DNA from: Aptenodytes patagonicus
Taxonomy: Eukaryota > Chordata > Aves > Sphenisciformes > Spheniscidae
Assembly (NCBI RefSeq): GCF_965638725.1
Contig: NC_134953.1
Coordinates: forward strand, 35,082,854 to 35,146,853
Direction of reading: 5' to 3'
DNA length: 64,000 bases
The notes below the pieces were generated by a model. It was given only the letters and a program-made list of their open reading frames with translations. It was not told the origin of the DNA and did not search any database. The position numbers were made by a program, and so were the translations under genes. This document shows positions 32,075-44,262 of this stretch, piece after piece. Each line of letters begins with the position of its first letter. Position 1 is the stretch's first letter.

Positions 32075-35000
32075 TAAACATACGTAGTTCTGATGACAGC
32101 AGTAATGGCTTATTTATTTGCTGGAATGCAGGTCAGCTAGAAATTGTAGGCTTTGACTGGAAGGACAGACAGTATATTAATGACCGCATGTTTCTGCTAT
32201 TCATCAGAATGTTGTAAGGTCCAAATGACTAAGTGCTATATCAGAAGACTACAGCAGACATTTAAAAATATTTATCGATCAATATGTAAATTTTAATGGA
32301 AGACAATGAGATTGGCAGAAATGTATTGACTTGGGGAAATTTTAAAGTGGTTAAGCAAAGTACCTGAAGGTAGACTATTAGGATATGAATTTTGTTCTAC
32401 TTTTCTAGTATTCCTGAATAGCTTAATCTCTTGATGCCCTTTGGGAGTTCTTGTCGTTTTACTTGACCAGCATAAAACAAAATAATTGGAGCTGAGCAAA
32501 GATCAGTAATTCTGTTTCGTAGAAGATTCTGAGATTTTTGTAGTTTGATTTAATTCCAGTTTAAAACAAAAAATAGACACTTTCAACAGAATTGCTATTC
32601 TTACGTGTCTCTGTTTAAACTCCCTCACACCAAAGCAGTGCTCTTGAAGACCGTTTCAGAGCCCAGGCTCCATCCTGGCGCCATACAGTGTAGCTGGCTC
32701 TGCTGGAGCAAGGTCCACATGATTCTGGGGTCTGCGATGTGCCCTCAGCTGTCCATAAGGCATGTTGTTGGGGAGCCAGGAATCTATTAAGCAGGTTGCT
32801 AGGTCAGCCAACGTGGCAAACTGTGTCGAAAGAGCTTTGTACGTAAGCTGGAGAGAACCAGGTAGGCTGCTGCTGGCATGTTGGTAGAAAGTAATTTGTG
32901 CAAACTCCATCCTAATTTTTTAGGTAGTTCAAAGAACAACATTTGTAAGGAATCTGCCAAAAAAAAAAGGACACATTTTATTTGAATTAACCCAATGCAT
33001 TATGTCCGTTGCAGAACAATACTGTTTTCAGTGTTAAACTCTTCCACGTAACATAGTATGGATCAAGGAGTTATTCAAGAAGGTACTGTGTTTCACTTAT
33101 ATTTTGCTGGTTCAAATTTAGCTGCTTTTTTTTTTTTTTCTAAATTGTGTGCCAACAGGTACCATTTTGGTACTTGCTGATCCAGTGTGACTTACTGGAG
33201 ACTGATTTGCCAGAGCAGTTGCCCTATTTCCAAAATTTCCAGCATCATTTTTGTTAATTGGCAGACAGAAATCTACAGTGGACAACTATTTTTGTACCCC
33301 CTACCTTTATCTGCAGCTTCTCATCATCTTGAAGATTAAATTGTGTTCATAAAAGGGTCTGTGGAATGGACAAGTGATGTGATATTTCATGGGAGTGTAT
33401 CCCCATGGGTGAATATTTATGTATCAAATTCATACATCTTGTGATCGTGTGTTATGAATAACATGTTGACCTTATTCATATAAATAAACAGCATGGCATT
33501 TCTTTACTGTGATGATTTATAATCAATATACATTTTTATAATTTTTTATCCTTTTAGTTGGTGCTATAAGGGCAAATGTATTCAAAGTCTAAATAACAGA
33601 CAAGTTTCGCAATCCTTTGAAGTCCCTTTTTAAAATGCACCAGAAAGTTTGTATGTTTTCTAATTTCACCTTGAATTTTACGACTTGTCATAAGATACAA
33701 CATAAAGTATTTTTACTGAACATTGAATCCGATGTCTTTGAATATTTGATTCATAAGATGTTATTTTGATTTCCTATAAATCTACTAAGCTCAGCAAAAC
33801 GCAGTGTTACTAATTAGAAAGCTGAGTTTTATAGGATGTCTGGTTGGTATGTGAGGTAACTTATATTGCTACTTAGGCTTACATTTAATAAACCTTAGCT
33901 AGGAAAATTGTTTAAATTTCAAAGAAAAGATAATAAATGAAATGAAGGCATAGAATATTAATGTGAACTGTGCCTTTATTTTGTTAAAGCATTCAAAGTT
34001 AAATAGTGGTGGTCTGTTAACAATCTAGGGCTAATTTGGCAAGTCTTTAAACTTACTCAATAATCAAAACATAAAAGGACAATGGAAACTTTTCACAATA
34101 AAAGAAAAAGGAGTTGAGTACAGAAACCAAACAAATTATTCTCTGCTTTTTCTTGGTAAGGAGGTGAACTTTATAGGAAGGGCAGCAAGCTCTGAGTTGG
34201 GGTTGCCTTTTCCTGTCTTTGTTATAAATTACATCTGTCTGTGAAGAATCCTCTCCAGTTACTTCGTGGTTCATGGCTACGGGGGAGGTGTGCGTGTCTA
34301 TCTGGAATGGAACAGACAAAGGCAGATTGGGGAGGAGCCTTCTTTTAATTTTACTGGTTTTTTTTTCACTTAGGACATGGCAATTCTTCGCATTAATTTG
34401 CCTTGCTTACTAAATATAAAGATGGATAAAATTCCTAAGATCCCAGCTGTGTAAATAATTGTATTTACAAAATTTACAAAACAACTGTTTTCTTCAACGT
34501 TTGTATTATTTGTTCTTTGCAGCTTGCTAGACTTTTGGAAGACTTCGACACCATTTAGGTTCAGTGTAATCATTCAAAATGTTTTTATTAGGGCTTAAAT
34601 GGGGAAAATATTTGGCAAAGGGATGGACTTTATCCAAAGTGTAATGCTTCATTCTTTCATGAGAGTCTGAATACACTGCAACAATATTATGAGGCACCAG
34701 AAATATGGGAAGAAGCTGCCAAATGGTACTGGAAGGAGAGCCATATACTTGGGATTAGTGCGCTCTTTATTATGTATTTCCAGCTATTGCACTCAGAAAA
34801 ACAACATGGAATAGGTAGACGATACTGCATCTCCTCAGGGTGGGCTTGAAAAGATGGCAGCTGGAGTCTTTTAGAGTGTTTCATGATTAAGACTATTATC
34901 TGAAGTATTTTATGGTTTGGCTTCCCATTGCACTGTTGAAAATTTCGTAGTGAAGTCATCCTGAGTCTCCTCTTGACCAACTTAAAACAGCTGAGGAGAA

Positions 35001-38000
35001 ATACTTAATTGTTTATACCTAATGTTTGCTTTTTCATACTTGTAAGAGTGGGCAGAATCCTTGGCTGACCTTAAGATGCTATGGTGGTGAGTATTTGTAT
35101 GAACTTTATTTGCCTTTTTTCTTTTCCAGACTGATTTCACCCTCAAATTTTGTCTTTGTCTCAGATTGCAAAGCCTATGCCAGAGCCTGCATAGTTTCTG
35201 CAGAGTTACACTGCAGATGGTGCTGTGTCCAGGATAAAACGCAAACATAGATGTTTTCAGCTGAAATACATTAATATTGTGCTCTCCACTTTTTATGATG
35301 AGTGGTCCTTTTTGGTTGGTTCTACAAGAATCCAACAATATTGTAAAAACATATTGCAGAAAATATTGTTACTGCTCTCACAGCACAGAACATTTTGCAT
35401 GAATTACTCTATTTTCTTAGTGTTAGAATTCACGTGCTTGGTAAAAGTTTTGTTGTCTCTGTTCTATTCAAATAACGCTACACAAGGAACAATATTTTCT
35501 GTGCAGTTGCCCTGTAGTTTATTTTGACTGCATATCAAATTTGGCTTGTGAATACAGTCTGAGGAAATGGCATAGATTGATTCTAAGTGATAAAGATGAA
35601 TGTTGCGTGCTTCATTTATAGCAAGGCCATCCAAATATAGTCTCAGAGTTGTGAAAACATCCCATGCTTGAGAAGTCCTGAATTTTGGATCGATCAAGGC
35701 TGTGGGCAAGTTTCAGGCACTAACAGGCTGGAATTCAGGTCTATATCTTTAGATTCACTGAATATTGTGTGTTGTGAACAGATTTGCAATACATTGACAA
35801 TGTGCATAGTACTCTTGTTTAATAAAACGGAGGAGTGATAGGGATGTTCCTTAGAGCTTATTCTACTTTGAAAATCTGCCTAACATTCTCTCAGAGTTTT
35901 TCTTAGCATTCATTTTGTATTCATGACACCCATTTATCATTTTCATCTCTGTCTGTTATACATTTAGGAGTCTTAATGATTTTCTTTTGTTCTAAGGAAG
36001 ACATTTTGCCAGCTTTTTGTATTCTTCAGGAGTTAGGATGTAGTTGAAGATTCACATTTGGAGAAATGTTAAATTACCTGTAATGATCATATTTCAAATG
36101 AAGTATTGAAAGGTTTTACCCTCACTTAGGCTTGTTGCAAGACACTATTTTCAATTTTTAACATTACTGTTGTCCCTGCAGGCCTAGATTAAAAGAAAGT
36201 GAGGGCTAGAGGCTAGGTTGCCAACTTTTTCTTTTTTCTTTTTTTTTTTTTTAAATCCTACCAGTGGTGCATTGTGGTGCCCTCCGGTGGGATTTCTAAA
36301 AACAACATTATGTTTCTGTCCATTTTGAGAATGACCCCTTGAGTCTATTGATAGGTGCATGCATGCTGGTATGTAACTCAGTACTGAACCATTCATTTCT
36401 GTTTAATAATCACATTTTGTTTGAGAAATCAAGAAATTGTCAAGATGGAAGTAAGGAGCCAAACGTTACTCATTTTGCCATGACAGAGATTTTATCTTTT
36501 GTCCCTCTCTCCTTGCTGCTCTTGCAAATACAGCTCTCTGAATTACTGAATGTAAAAATAATATCCTTTTCTTTGCAACCCTGGCACAGCAAAACACAAT
36601 AGGAGAAGTTAAAGACAGGATTTCAGTCTTATCTCCGTGTTTCCTAACTACTGCTGGTTTGACTTCAGTTCCTACTCTTGTTATTCATACTGTTTTTATT
36701 GCAGTGTATTTAATTGTCTCTCTTTGTTCTGATCAATCCTCCGTTAAATGGGTAAATAAGAAAAGAAAGAGGGTACATAATCAAATTACCAGAAGTAATT
36801 GGTCAGTCCAAGCATTACTGGAACTTCGTAATGAGCGGAAAGAACGGGGCTTTGATATCAGAGTCATAAAGGCCAAGCCTTTAAAACTGACAACACAAAC
36901 ACATTGCTACATTGGCACATTTTTTGTGAATTTAAATTACAAATTATTGTGTATAATCAGAATCAGAGCAACTGAAAAATCATAAAGCATGGATAGACTT
37001 TATTAATTTTGGATACAAATGACAGACATTAGACAAGCTTAGAAGTCTGACAGACTAGGAGAATCTTAATATTAGACAAATGCAAGATAAAATGAGAACT
37101 TGTGGATTTTTTTTTTCTTTCATAGTGGTGGGAACAGTACACAAACTAATAAGCAGCAAACCATATACATTAGAATAAAATGTAGAAGTCTGCAGTAAGG
37201 GAGCTTATTTAGGAAACAGGAAAGTTTAAAGACTGTACATTAAACGGCCAACAGGACATGGTATATTAAACAGGGGACTGTGGGTTGCTCTGGGAATTGG
37301 GAATTAGACACTAAAGTTTTTCAGTGCTCAATTGCCATTTTAATATGTTTACCACTTTGCACACTAGAACATGAATTGTTCTTGTTCCACTTCATAGTGA
37401 ATAAATACAATTAAAAAGACAACCTGCTTTCTTCCTTAGCACTTATCTGTTAATGTACTACCAATTTTAGAAGCAAAATTAATTGCTTAATCAGATAGGT
37501 GTCAGTAACTCCAACCTATACAGAAATATAGAATTTGATTTTTTATTTTTATTTTCCCTTTTCTCTTTCTGCCAAATCAATTGGGGAAGAATGGATGAAG
37601 AGTAAAGAAAAGGTAGCACGACTGTTAACAAACTAAACCCTGCTCTGTGGAATTCATTTGTATAAAAGGCCATTTTTATAGATTTTTGCCACTTACAGGA
37701 TTCTGTGTGTCAAGTTCAGTAAGGTCCGTATGGCAGGGGGAATAAATAAAGGTTCTCATTAAGAGTACACTAAACTTACCCAATGCTACAATAAACAGTA
37801 GTGGTGCAGCGGGGTATTGCAGCTTCATTTTCATCTGGGTGTCAGATTGACTGTCAACTAGTTCCCTGTTAAGACCCAGTTTACTTGGGCTACATAAAAA
37901 CTTGAATGTGACGCTAATATTCTGTTGAACTCTATCTTCAGGGAACAGGAATTTCTACTCATCAATGACATCGTGAATTTGAAAATTAAAGAAATTGTTG

Positions 38001-41000
38001 AGATGGAGACTTTTGGACAAATTCATCATGGATAACCCATGAGAAGGCTTTAATGTCTGTGCTTCTTTTACTGCTGTCGGGTATAAATTTTGTGTGTGCA
38101 GTTAGGATTTACAATCCAATTCAGGTATCCTCAATCCACTGTACCCCAAGTAATTTCAGGGGATCTACTAGGGTTGTATCTAAAATAGACACTATATTAC
38201 CATGGTATGTAATGGTAGCAAAATTTGGCCTCAAATTGAAAACTATTAAATTCAAAAATATTCTTGCAAAAATGCAAACATCCCATATTTACAGTTGTAT
38301 AAAATCCTGCCATAGCTTTGTCATGTGTGTGTATGTATAAGTAGAGTAGAAAGTGCTGTATTAGTTCATCTTGTGGATCATTCCCAAATAAGACTTCATA
38401 TTCAAAACATTTTAAGTAATTTTGCTTTGTATTTTCTGTAGTAAATTAAGGAGCCTAGTAGGTTTTCAACATAAAGAGAAGGTTGCTGCAGTTTTTCTGC
38501 AATATAACAGGAGTTATGTTTGTTAATATACCTTGGAAACATTTAAATTCTAATCACACAGACGAAAGGAAATTTCAAGTAATGGCAAGTAAATTTAAAT
38601 TACACAACAGTAAAGACTTTCATACCTTTGAAAATATTTCAGCACAGGCTTTTTTTTTCACTCGCTTTGATTATCCATGATCACAGCAGCAGAATTCTGT
38701 TGCTGTTGCCATAATTTCTAAAGCATAACTGTGCTAACATGAAATATGTATATATAGGTACATTTGCCAACTTGTTTTAATTTTTTCATTCGCTTTCCAC
38801 CTCATGTATCGGGAGGGGCTGCTGATCAGTACACTGGCTGAAGGAAAATGCAGAATTGTTGCAGGAGAAAATGGAGATATGCAGGCAACATTTGCAGGAA
38901 AACTAAGCTTTTTTGCTGTGGTTTCAGAGTGAAGAAAAGGAGGTTTCCATCCCATAAAACCTGCCTCTTAGACCTCTGGGATTCCTCAGTACACTAGCCA
39001 GCATTTGCTGGCCATGCACTTGCAAGTGTCTCACAAGCACTGCGTGAGAGAGTATTTTTATGCCACATAAACTTGCCAGCTTTGCACCCATTGAACGTTA
39101 CTCTGGATCGGGCCTCACAAGCTATGTATGTCTAGTAATCTAATTCAGATAGCTTGGCTCCTCCTGCAAGCCAGGTCTTGGCTAAGATAAAAAGCTGCAA
39201 TACAAGACACTTAGTGACTGTGGAAGGGAGGAAGATTCTGTCCAAGGAAGCATTTTCCTACCCTTCTCCGGCTTGATGCCTTCCTGTCGTGAGACTTTCC
39301 ACCTCTTCAGCACCACCTGCTTATTGTAAAAATGAGAAGGGGCAACTAAGCACCACTGTGACCAAAAATAGAATTCCCCAATTTTTTTTATTGCCGTGTT
39401 TAACCTCTGCTCTTTTAATCATATGCACAGCAGGAGAAAGCGGGATGTGCTTTAACAACTTGTCAGGTATTAAGCAGTGCAAATTTTTAGCTAGAAATCA
39501 TGCTATCAGTTGGAAGTAAACAGTAAGGCCACATATATTTAATTTTTAATAAATTTTCAGTTATGCTATTCTTTTAATTACATTAATCAGGCAGGCTCCA
39601 ACACTGCAAGCCTTAGGGCTTGAAGTGCAATTTCAATGCTTTGTAATAAATTTGCCGAACTTTGGAAAAAGATGAAATGACTTAATATTAAACATTTGCT
39701 TGATTTAAATTTTACCCATGCACTTTATAATACATTTTTTTCAGTGCAATGTACTGCCACAGCAGAACGATCATAATAGTAATTGTGAGTAAGCGTTCCT
39801 TTTGCACACAGGTTTTGCTTATAAACTAGATGAATAAAGGGGCCTGGAGTATCGAGGGAATGCTAAAGATCTGCAGAGCCTTTCACTTCAAGGTCATTGG
39901 TTCAAGCACACATCATTAAAGACAGAAAGTTAACATCTGACTGCTGCTTCATAATATACATGAAATGAGTTAGTGGTGTCAGTGGAGACAAGGAAAGAAT
40001 ACAACCAGTTTAATAACAAGAAAAGAGGTAGGACTAATGCATAGGTCCAAAAAAGAGGAGGAATCAGGAGATACCCAATTTACCAGGCTCCTGTCTTCCC
40101 CTGCATGCAGTCCTAAGGGCTGTATTCATTCTTCAGTCTGGAAAGGTTAGAAAGGTCGTAGCCACTCTGCTTGGTCTCATTTGATGTCATAAGCTTAATT
40201 GAGTTGAGCTGGGTAAATACTAGGTCAGAAAGGATCCAAGGAAAATTCAGGTACAAGATGGCTTGATGATGAAGTAATAGTGAACCTGGTTTGATGCTGC
40301 TAGGGCACTGCACAACAGGCTCTTTGAAGAAAGCTGCAGAACTGATAGCCTGACCATTTGTCATTACCTCAAGCATATAAATCACAAGCAGAAAACTGTT
40401 GGCGATGGTGTCCTCATGACTGCCTTCCAAGTGAGTAATTACAGCCTGCCAATGTTAATTCCCCAGTAAAGTTAATCGAATGAGGTACTCTCTCTTTTGA
40501 TCAGTTGTGCAGCATTATTGTTGTTCAAGGCTTTTTTAAAGTAGTTGCTTTTCAGTGATGTGAGACCTCTGAGAAGATTAGGTGTGTTTAGAGGAAGGAG
40601 TGTGTGTAACGTGGCAGTGATTTTTATTAGCCATTTCATATTTAGTTGTCAAAATGAAGTAAATTGCTTCTGTCCACTGTTGTAAAAAGTGCATTATTTT
40701 TCCCTTTTGTTCTCTGAACCACTGAGATTTTAAAGGGTACTGTTTGGCAGCTATCTTTTCTCTTCCTTTGTTCTTGCTGTTGTCATTGTTTGTTTTGAAA
40801 TCTGGGCTAAGACTTGACCCAAGGATGCCTTTGCTCATGTACATGGTTTTTAGTGAAACAAATTACTTCAACCATTGTAAAAGAGCCCTATGATGACTTC
40901 TTCTTTCCATAGTGGCTTTAGTTATGAACATATACAAAAGTAAAAACAAAAAAAGTCTCACATAAGTAATTACTTTATTAATAAGCTCTCTTAAAAACAT

Positions 41001-42170
41001 TTTATGAGTAAGAAGGGAAATAAGGTGAGAAAGACCAGAGAAGGAGAAACTCAGCCTTCCAGACAAGGGGAAATACAAAGGAGTTTGTGGGGAAAAATAT
41101 AGACATATGCAACCCCAGCTTGGTTTGGTTTGTTTCTTTTGCCTTTTAGCCCTTGTTACTTGTATACTTAAAGTTTTTATACCATTGGAAGAGGCTTTAG
41201 TCACAGGTTCTTTATGGTTTTAATATATGTATACATTGAAAATATTTAGTCATATTTTATATTTAATGTGGGATTTTCTTTTTATTCTCAACACTTGTCT
41301 GGAGCAGAAGGCATTTTCTGAAGAACTCTTACCCGTCTGAGCCATTGAATTAGTCTAATGTAGCAGTTGTTAATTTATAGGTGGTTTCACTTAATTGTAA
41401 TGGGGAAATGCCACTGGAAGATTTCGTAATAGAATTTTATGAATGAAATTGTGGTTTACTTGTAAATAAGTATGTGATGCTTAATGAAAGGATCTCTGGA
41501 ACTTTCCTGAATTTTTTATTCAATAACCTTAGCCCATGTTTGTTTTTATGAGGAAAGTGAAGTTCCAAGTATTTCATTGAAGAGACTAGATGTCTTTTTG
41601 AGTTAATATGTCATAAGCTTCTTTATAAAAAATACATTTCAACCTCTAGGTGTTCACACATCGCAAGAGTATTATTCTTTTCATAAAAGATTCCATCTAA
41701 ATTCACATCATAACTTTATTTTTGTCAGTGACAGTTTAAAACTTAATTGGGGTGAAAAAAGGAAGGATACAGTGGTCAAAAATTAGATATTTTTGCATTA
41801 GTCAAGGGGGAAATGTGCATAGTATGTGTCAGTGGTCTTCTTGAAAGAAAACATGATAACTAATCTTTCACTTTGCACCTTTGTTTTTTCACCTCCAAAT
41901 TTGAATACAAAACTTTTTTGACACAAAAATCAATTAGGATTTAAAATTGTTGTCATCTCTGTAAAAAAGTGTCACATACTTGAAGTAATTAAAAAAAAAA
42001 AAAATTTTTCAGTCACCAATTATGACGACCTGCGATATTTGGTTGGAGGATTTTTAGAGTTTGAAAGAAAAAAATGGATCCAACAGAACTTTTACATTTC
42101 AAAATATTAGTGCATCAGCTTTATTGGAAAAAGCTGAAATTGTCCAAATGACCTCAGTAAAACAATTTGG

Positions 42171-42189
42171 ACTACGATTCCCGGAATGC
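42171..42189 (+). promoter_or_regulatory. ZNF143/THAP11-type (SBS) motif
   Basis: ACTACGATTCCCGGAATGC differs from the ZNF143/THAP11 composite consensus ACTACAATTCCCAGAATGC at two bases only, both creating CpG. Such sites normally sit in CpG-island promoters, but this one is deep in an AT-rich intron, 32 nt before a strong hairpin. Motif match only. Confidence 0.45.
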
Positions 42190-42220
42190 TCGTGAAGCTG
42201 ACATGTCTACATGTTCTTAA

Positions 42221-42268
42221 AAAGTCATAATCCATCATTCTGATGCTAGATCGATGGATTATGACTTT
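42221..42268. repeat. Perfect 16-bp inverted repeat (hairpin)
   Basis: AAAGTCATAATCCATC at 42221-42236 and its exact complement at 42253-42268 are separated by 16 nt. The right arm lies in a 29-bp unit (42240-42268) that is imperfectly repeated immediately after (42269-42297, 22 of 29 identical). It could be a transposon terminus, a small structured RNA or a regulatory palindrome. I cannot tell which. Confidence 0.85.
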
Positions 42269-44111
42269 CTGATGTCAGATCTGTGAATTAAGGCTTTTTT
42301 GAGTACAGCCTGCTATCCAATTATTGCCCCTATTCATATATTATAAATCATTATTCCTTCACCAGGTAGTCAGCAGTTTCTATTTCCTAATGTTTCAGAG
42401 CCTTCTTTTTTTAGCCGTTGTGGCGCTCCCATTGAGCAATCAAAAACGGAGAGTGCTGACCTGAAAAATAAAGCTTCTATCACAGCAAATTGTTGAGGGA
42501 ACAACATTCGTTTCTAATTCTTGTAGTTTCTTTTGAAATAAAGGGAATTAGATTAGACTGAAACAAATCTCAGCCCCTTCCTGCACAAACAAGCAATATA
42601 ATAAATTAGCACAAAAGTTGTTGGCATGTATTGACTTCATTTTTAAGCGCTCATGCCTGAGTTTCTTAAAAATGATGCTTTCTTCTGGTAAGTTGATTTT
42701 TTTTTTAATATGAAGACAGATCGGCTTCTGATTTAAAGCTGAAATTTGCCAATGTGCCTACCTTAAGTGATTTTGTCTATTAGGTGCTGTTAAACTGAAG
42801 TTCCTTTGAATGAATTATTTATAGAGTAATAAACTTACTTCTAATGCAATGGAGTATATGATAAAAGTAGAAAATGCTTTACTGTAACCAGTTTATGTGT
42901 GTCAAATCAAAATGCAACTTAAACAACTTTATTAAAAGATATTCAGAAAAAGAAGAGCTATTTTAGGATCTATCATGCATCCCGAGAAGTCATTAAATGA
43001 AATGTAATCATGCTATGTTGGAGGGTTATCTCAACAGATTTCTCAAGGTAAGGGAATTTAGGTCTAGTCCATATGTGGATGGAAAAAATCAATAGTATGA
43101 TCTTGTTGGTTTTTATTTCATTTTGCTGTACTGATAGTTCTTCATTAGGATGCAGTTTTCACACTAGATGGCTGTGTGTAAAATATGTCCAGTCAGTACA
43201 TTGCTAGCGGACTTGTTGTCAAAAAGGACGGTAATCAATGAAAGGGAGGGTGGTATAATGAATGTGGTAGAATTCGTCTTCTAATAACTATTTGTTCTAG
43301 CCCTGTGTCTGTTGTGAGAGAGCTGTCACAGAGCTGCCTTGTGCCTCAGTTTCTACTTTATTTGAGCAGCCACATGGATTCTAAAATCTGTGTCCCAAGG
43401 ACTGTGTTTCTGTGGCATTTTTCTGGAAAACAGGTTTGCGTCTCTCGTGTTACCCCTGTTGCTATTTGGTCAAGGATGTTATCCGAAACCGCATGAGAAA
43501 GTTAACGTAGTATTTTGCATGTCCTGTCATTGAGTAGTCAGGGGAGTAATGCTTTAATATGCTGTAGTTTAATTCTTCTTAAAGGAAGACATTGTCTTGG
43601 CATATTTATCTCATTTCTTATTGTTTATTTCAGGAGCTCAGGACACTAATGGCATCCTTGCTCTCACCTTCCTTTTCCTGGTATTTCTTTTACATTTTCA
43701 AATTTTGGCCATTAAAGCTTCCACGGTGCTGCAGAGTGTTAGAAAGAGCTGGTTTGTTGGGAGAGCACAGAAATAGCTATTCTGTGAATGATTCTGGAGA
43801 AAACATGATTTCAAGGGCAAGTGCCAGCACAGCAATGGAACCACCAGCGGGGCTTCAATGCCTTTCTTGCTTTAGATAGATTTCCAACGTGATACAGCTT
43901 TAGAGCCCAGTTCTGCTGATGGCAAGTCTAGCGAAGCTCCTTCTGCCATCTGCGGAAGTAGGCTCCAACCCATTTTCAAATTTCCTGTTAAATGCAGTTG
44001 CCCACTAGATGGAGACATAATATTTTATACCTTAGCGGATATACAGATGGTAATCAAACACACCAGCTGCTGTCTGCTCTTTCTGGGCACCTTGCCAATT
44101 TACTGGCAGTA

Positions 44112-44262
44112 TGTTGACTGGGAAGCAGACAGTGACACACTTTGATCGAAAAGCTTGTATGATGATTTTTTTTGTTGTAATATTATTGTTTTTTTAAAAA
44201 ATGATAAAAGAGATCAAGATGTGTATCTTGATCAAAGGGTACTGCTGTCTGCTTCCCCATCA
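44112..44262. mobile_element. MITE-like inverted-repeat element
   Basis: Terminal arms 44120-44147 and 44230-44257 are inverted copies of each other: GGGAAGCAGACAG pairs over 13 bp and TTTGATC over 7 bp, with a mostly mismatched 8-bp middle. Pairing seems to continue a few bases outward after an indel. The inside has a second palindrome (GATCAAGAT, 4-nt loop, ATCTTGATC at 44212-44233) and T-rich/A-rich complementary stretches. The size (about 140 bp) and layout suit a non-autonomous DNA transposon, but I do not recognise the family or a target duplication. Confidence 0.5.

Noticed and set aside
36659..36985. 108-codon plus-strand open frame with a hydrophobic start
   Set aside because: No family resemblance, no splice support, and low-complexity AT-rich context.
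39880..39910. tRNA B-box-like GGTTCAAGCAC
   Set aside because: No A-box at the right distance and no cloverleaf could be drawn. At most a fragment of an old SINE, not claimed.
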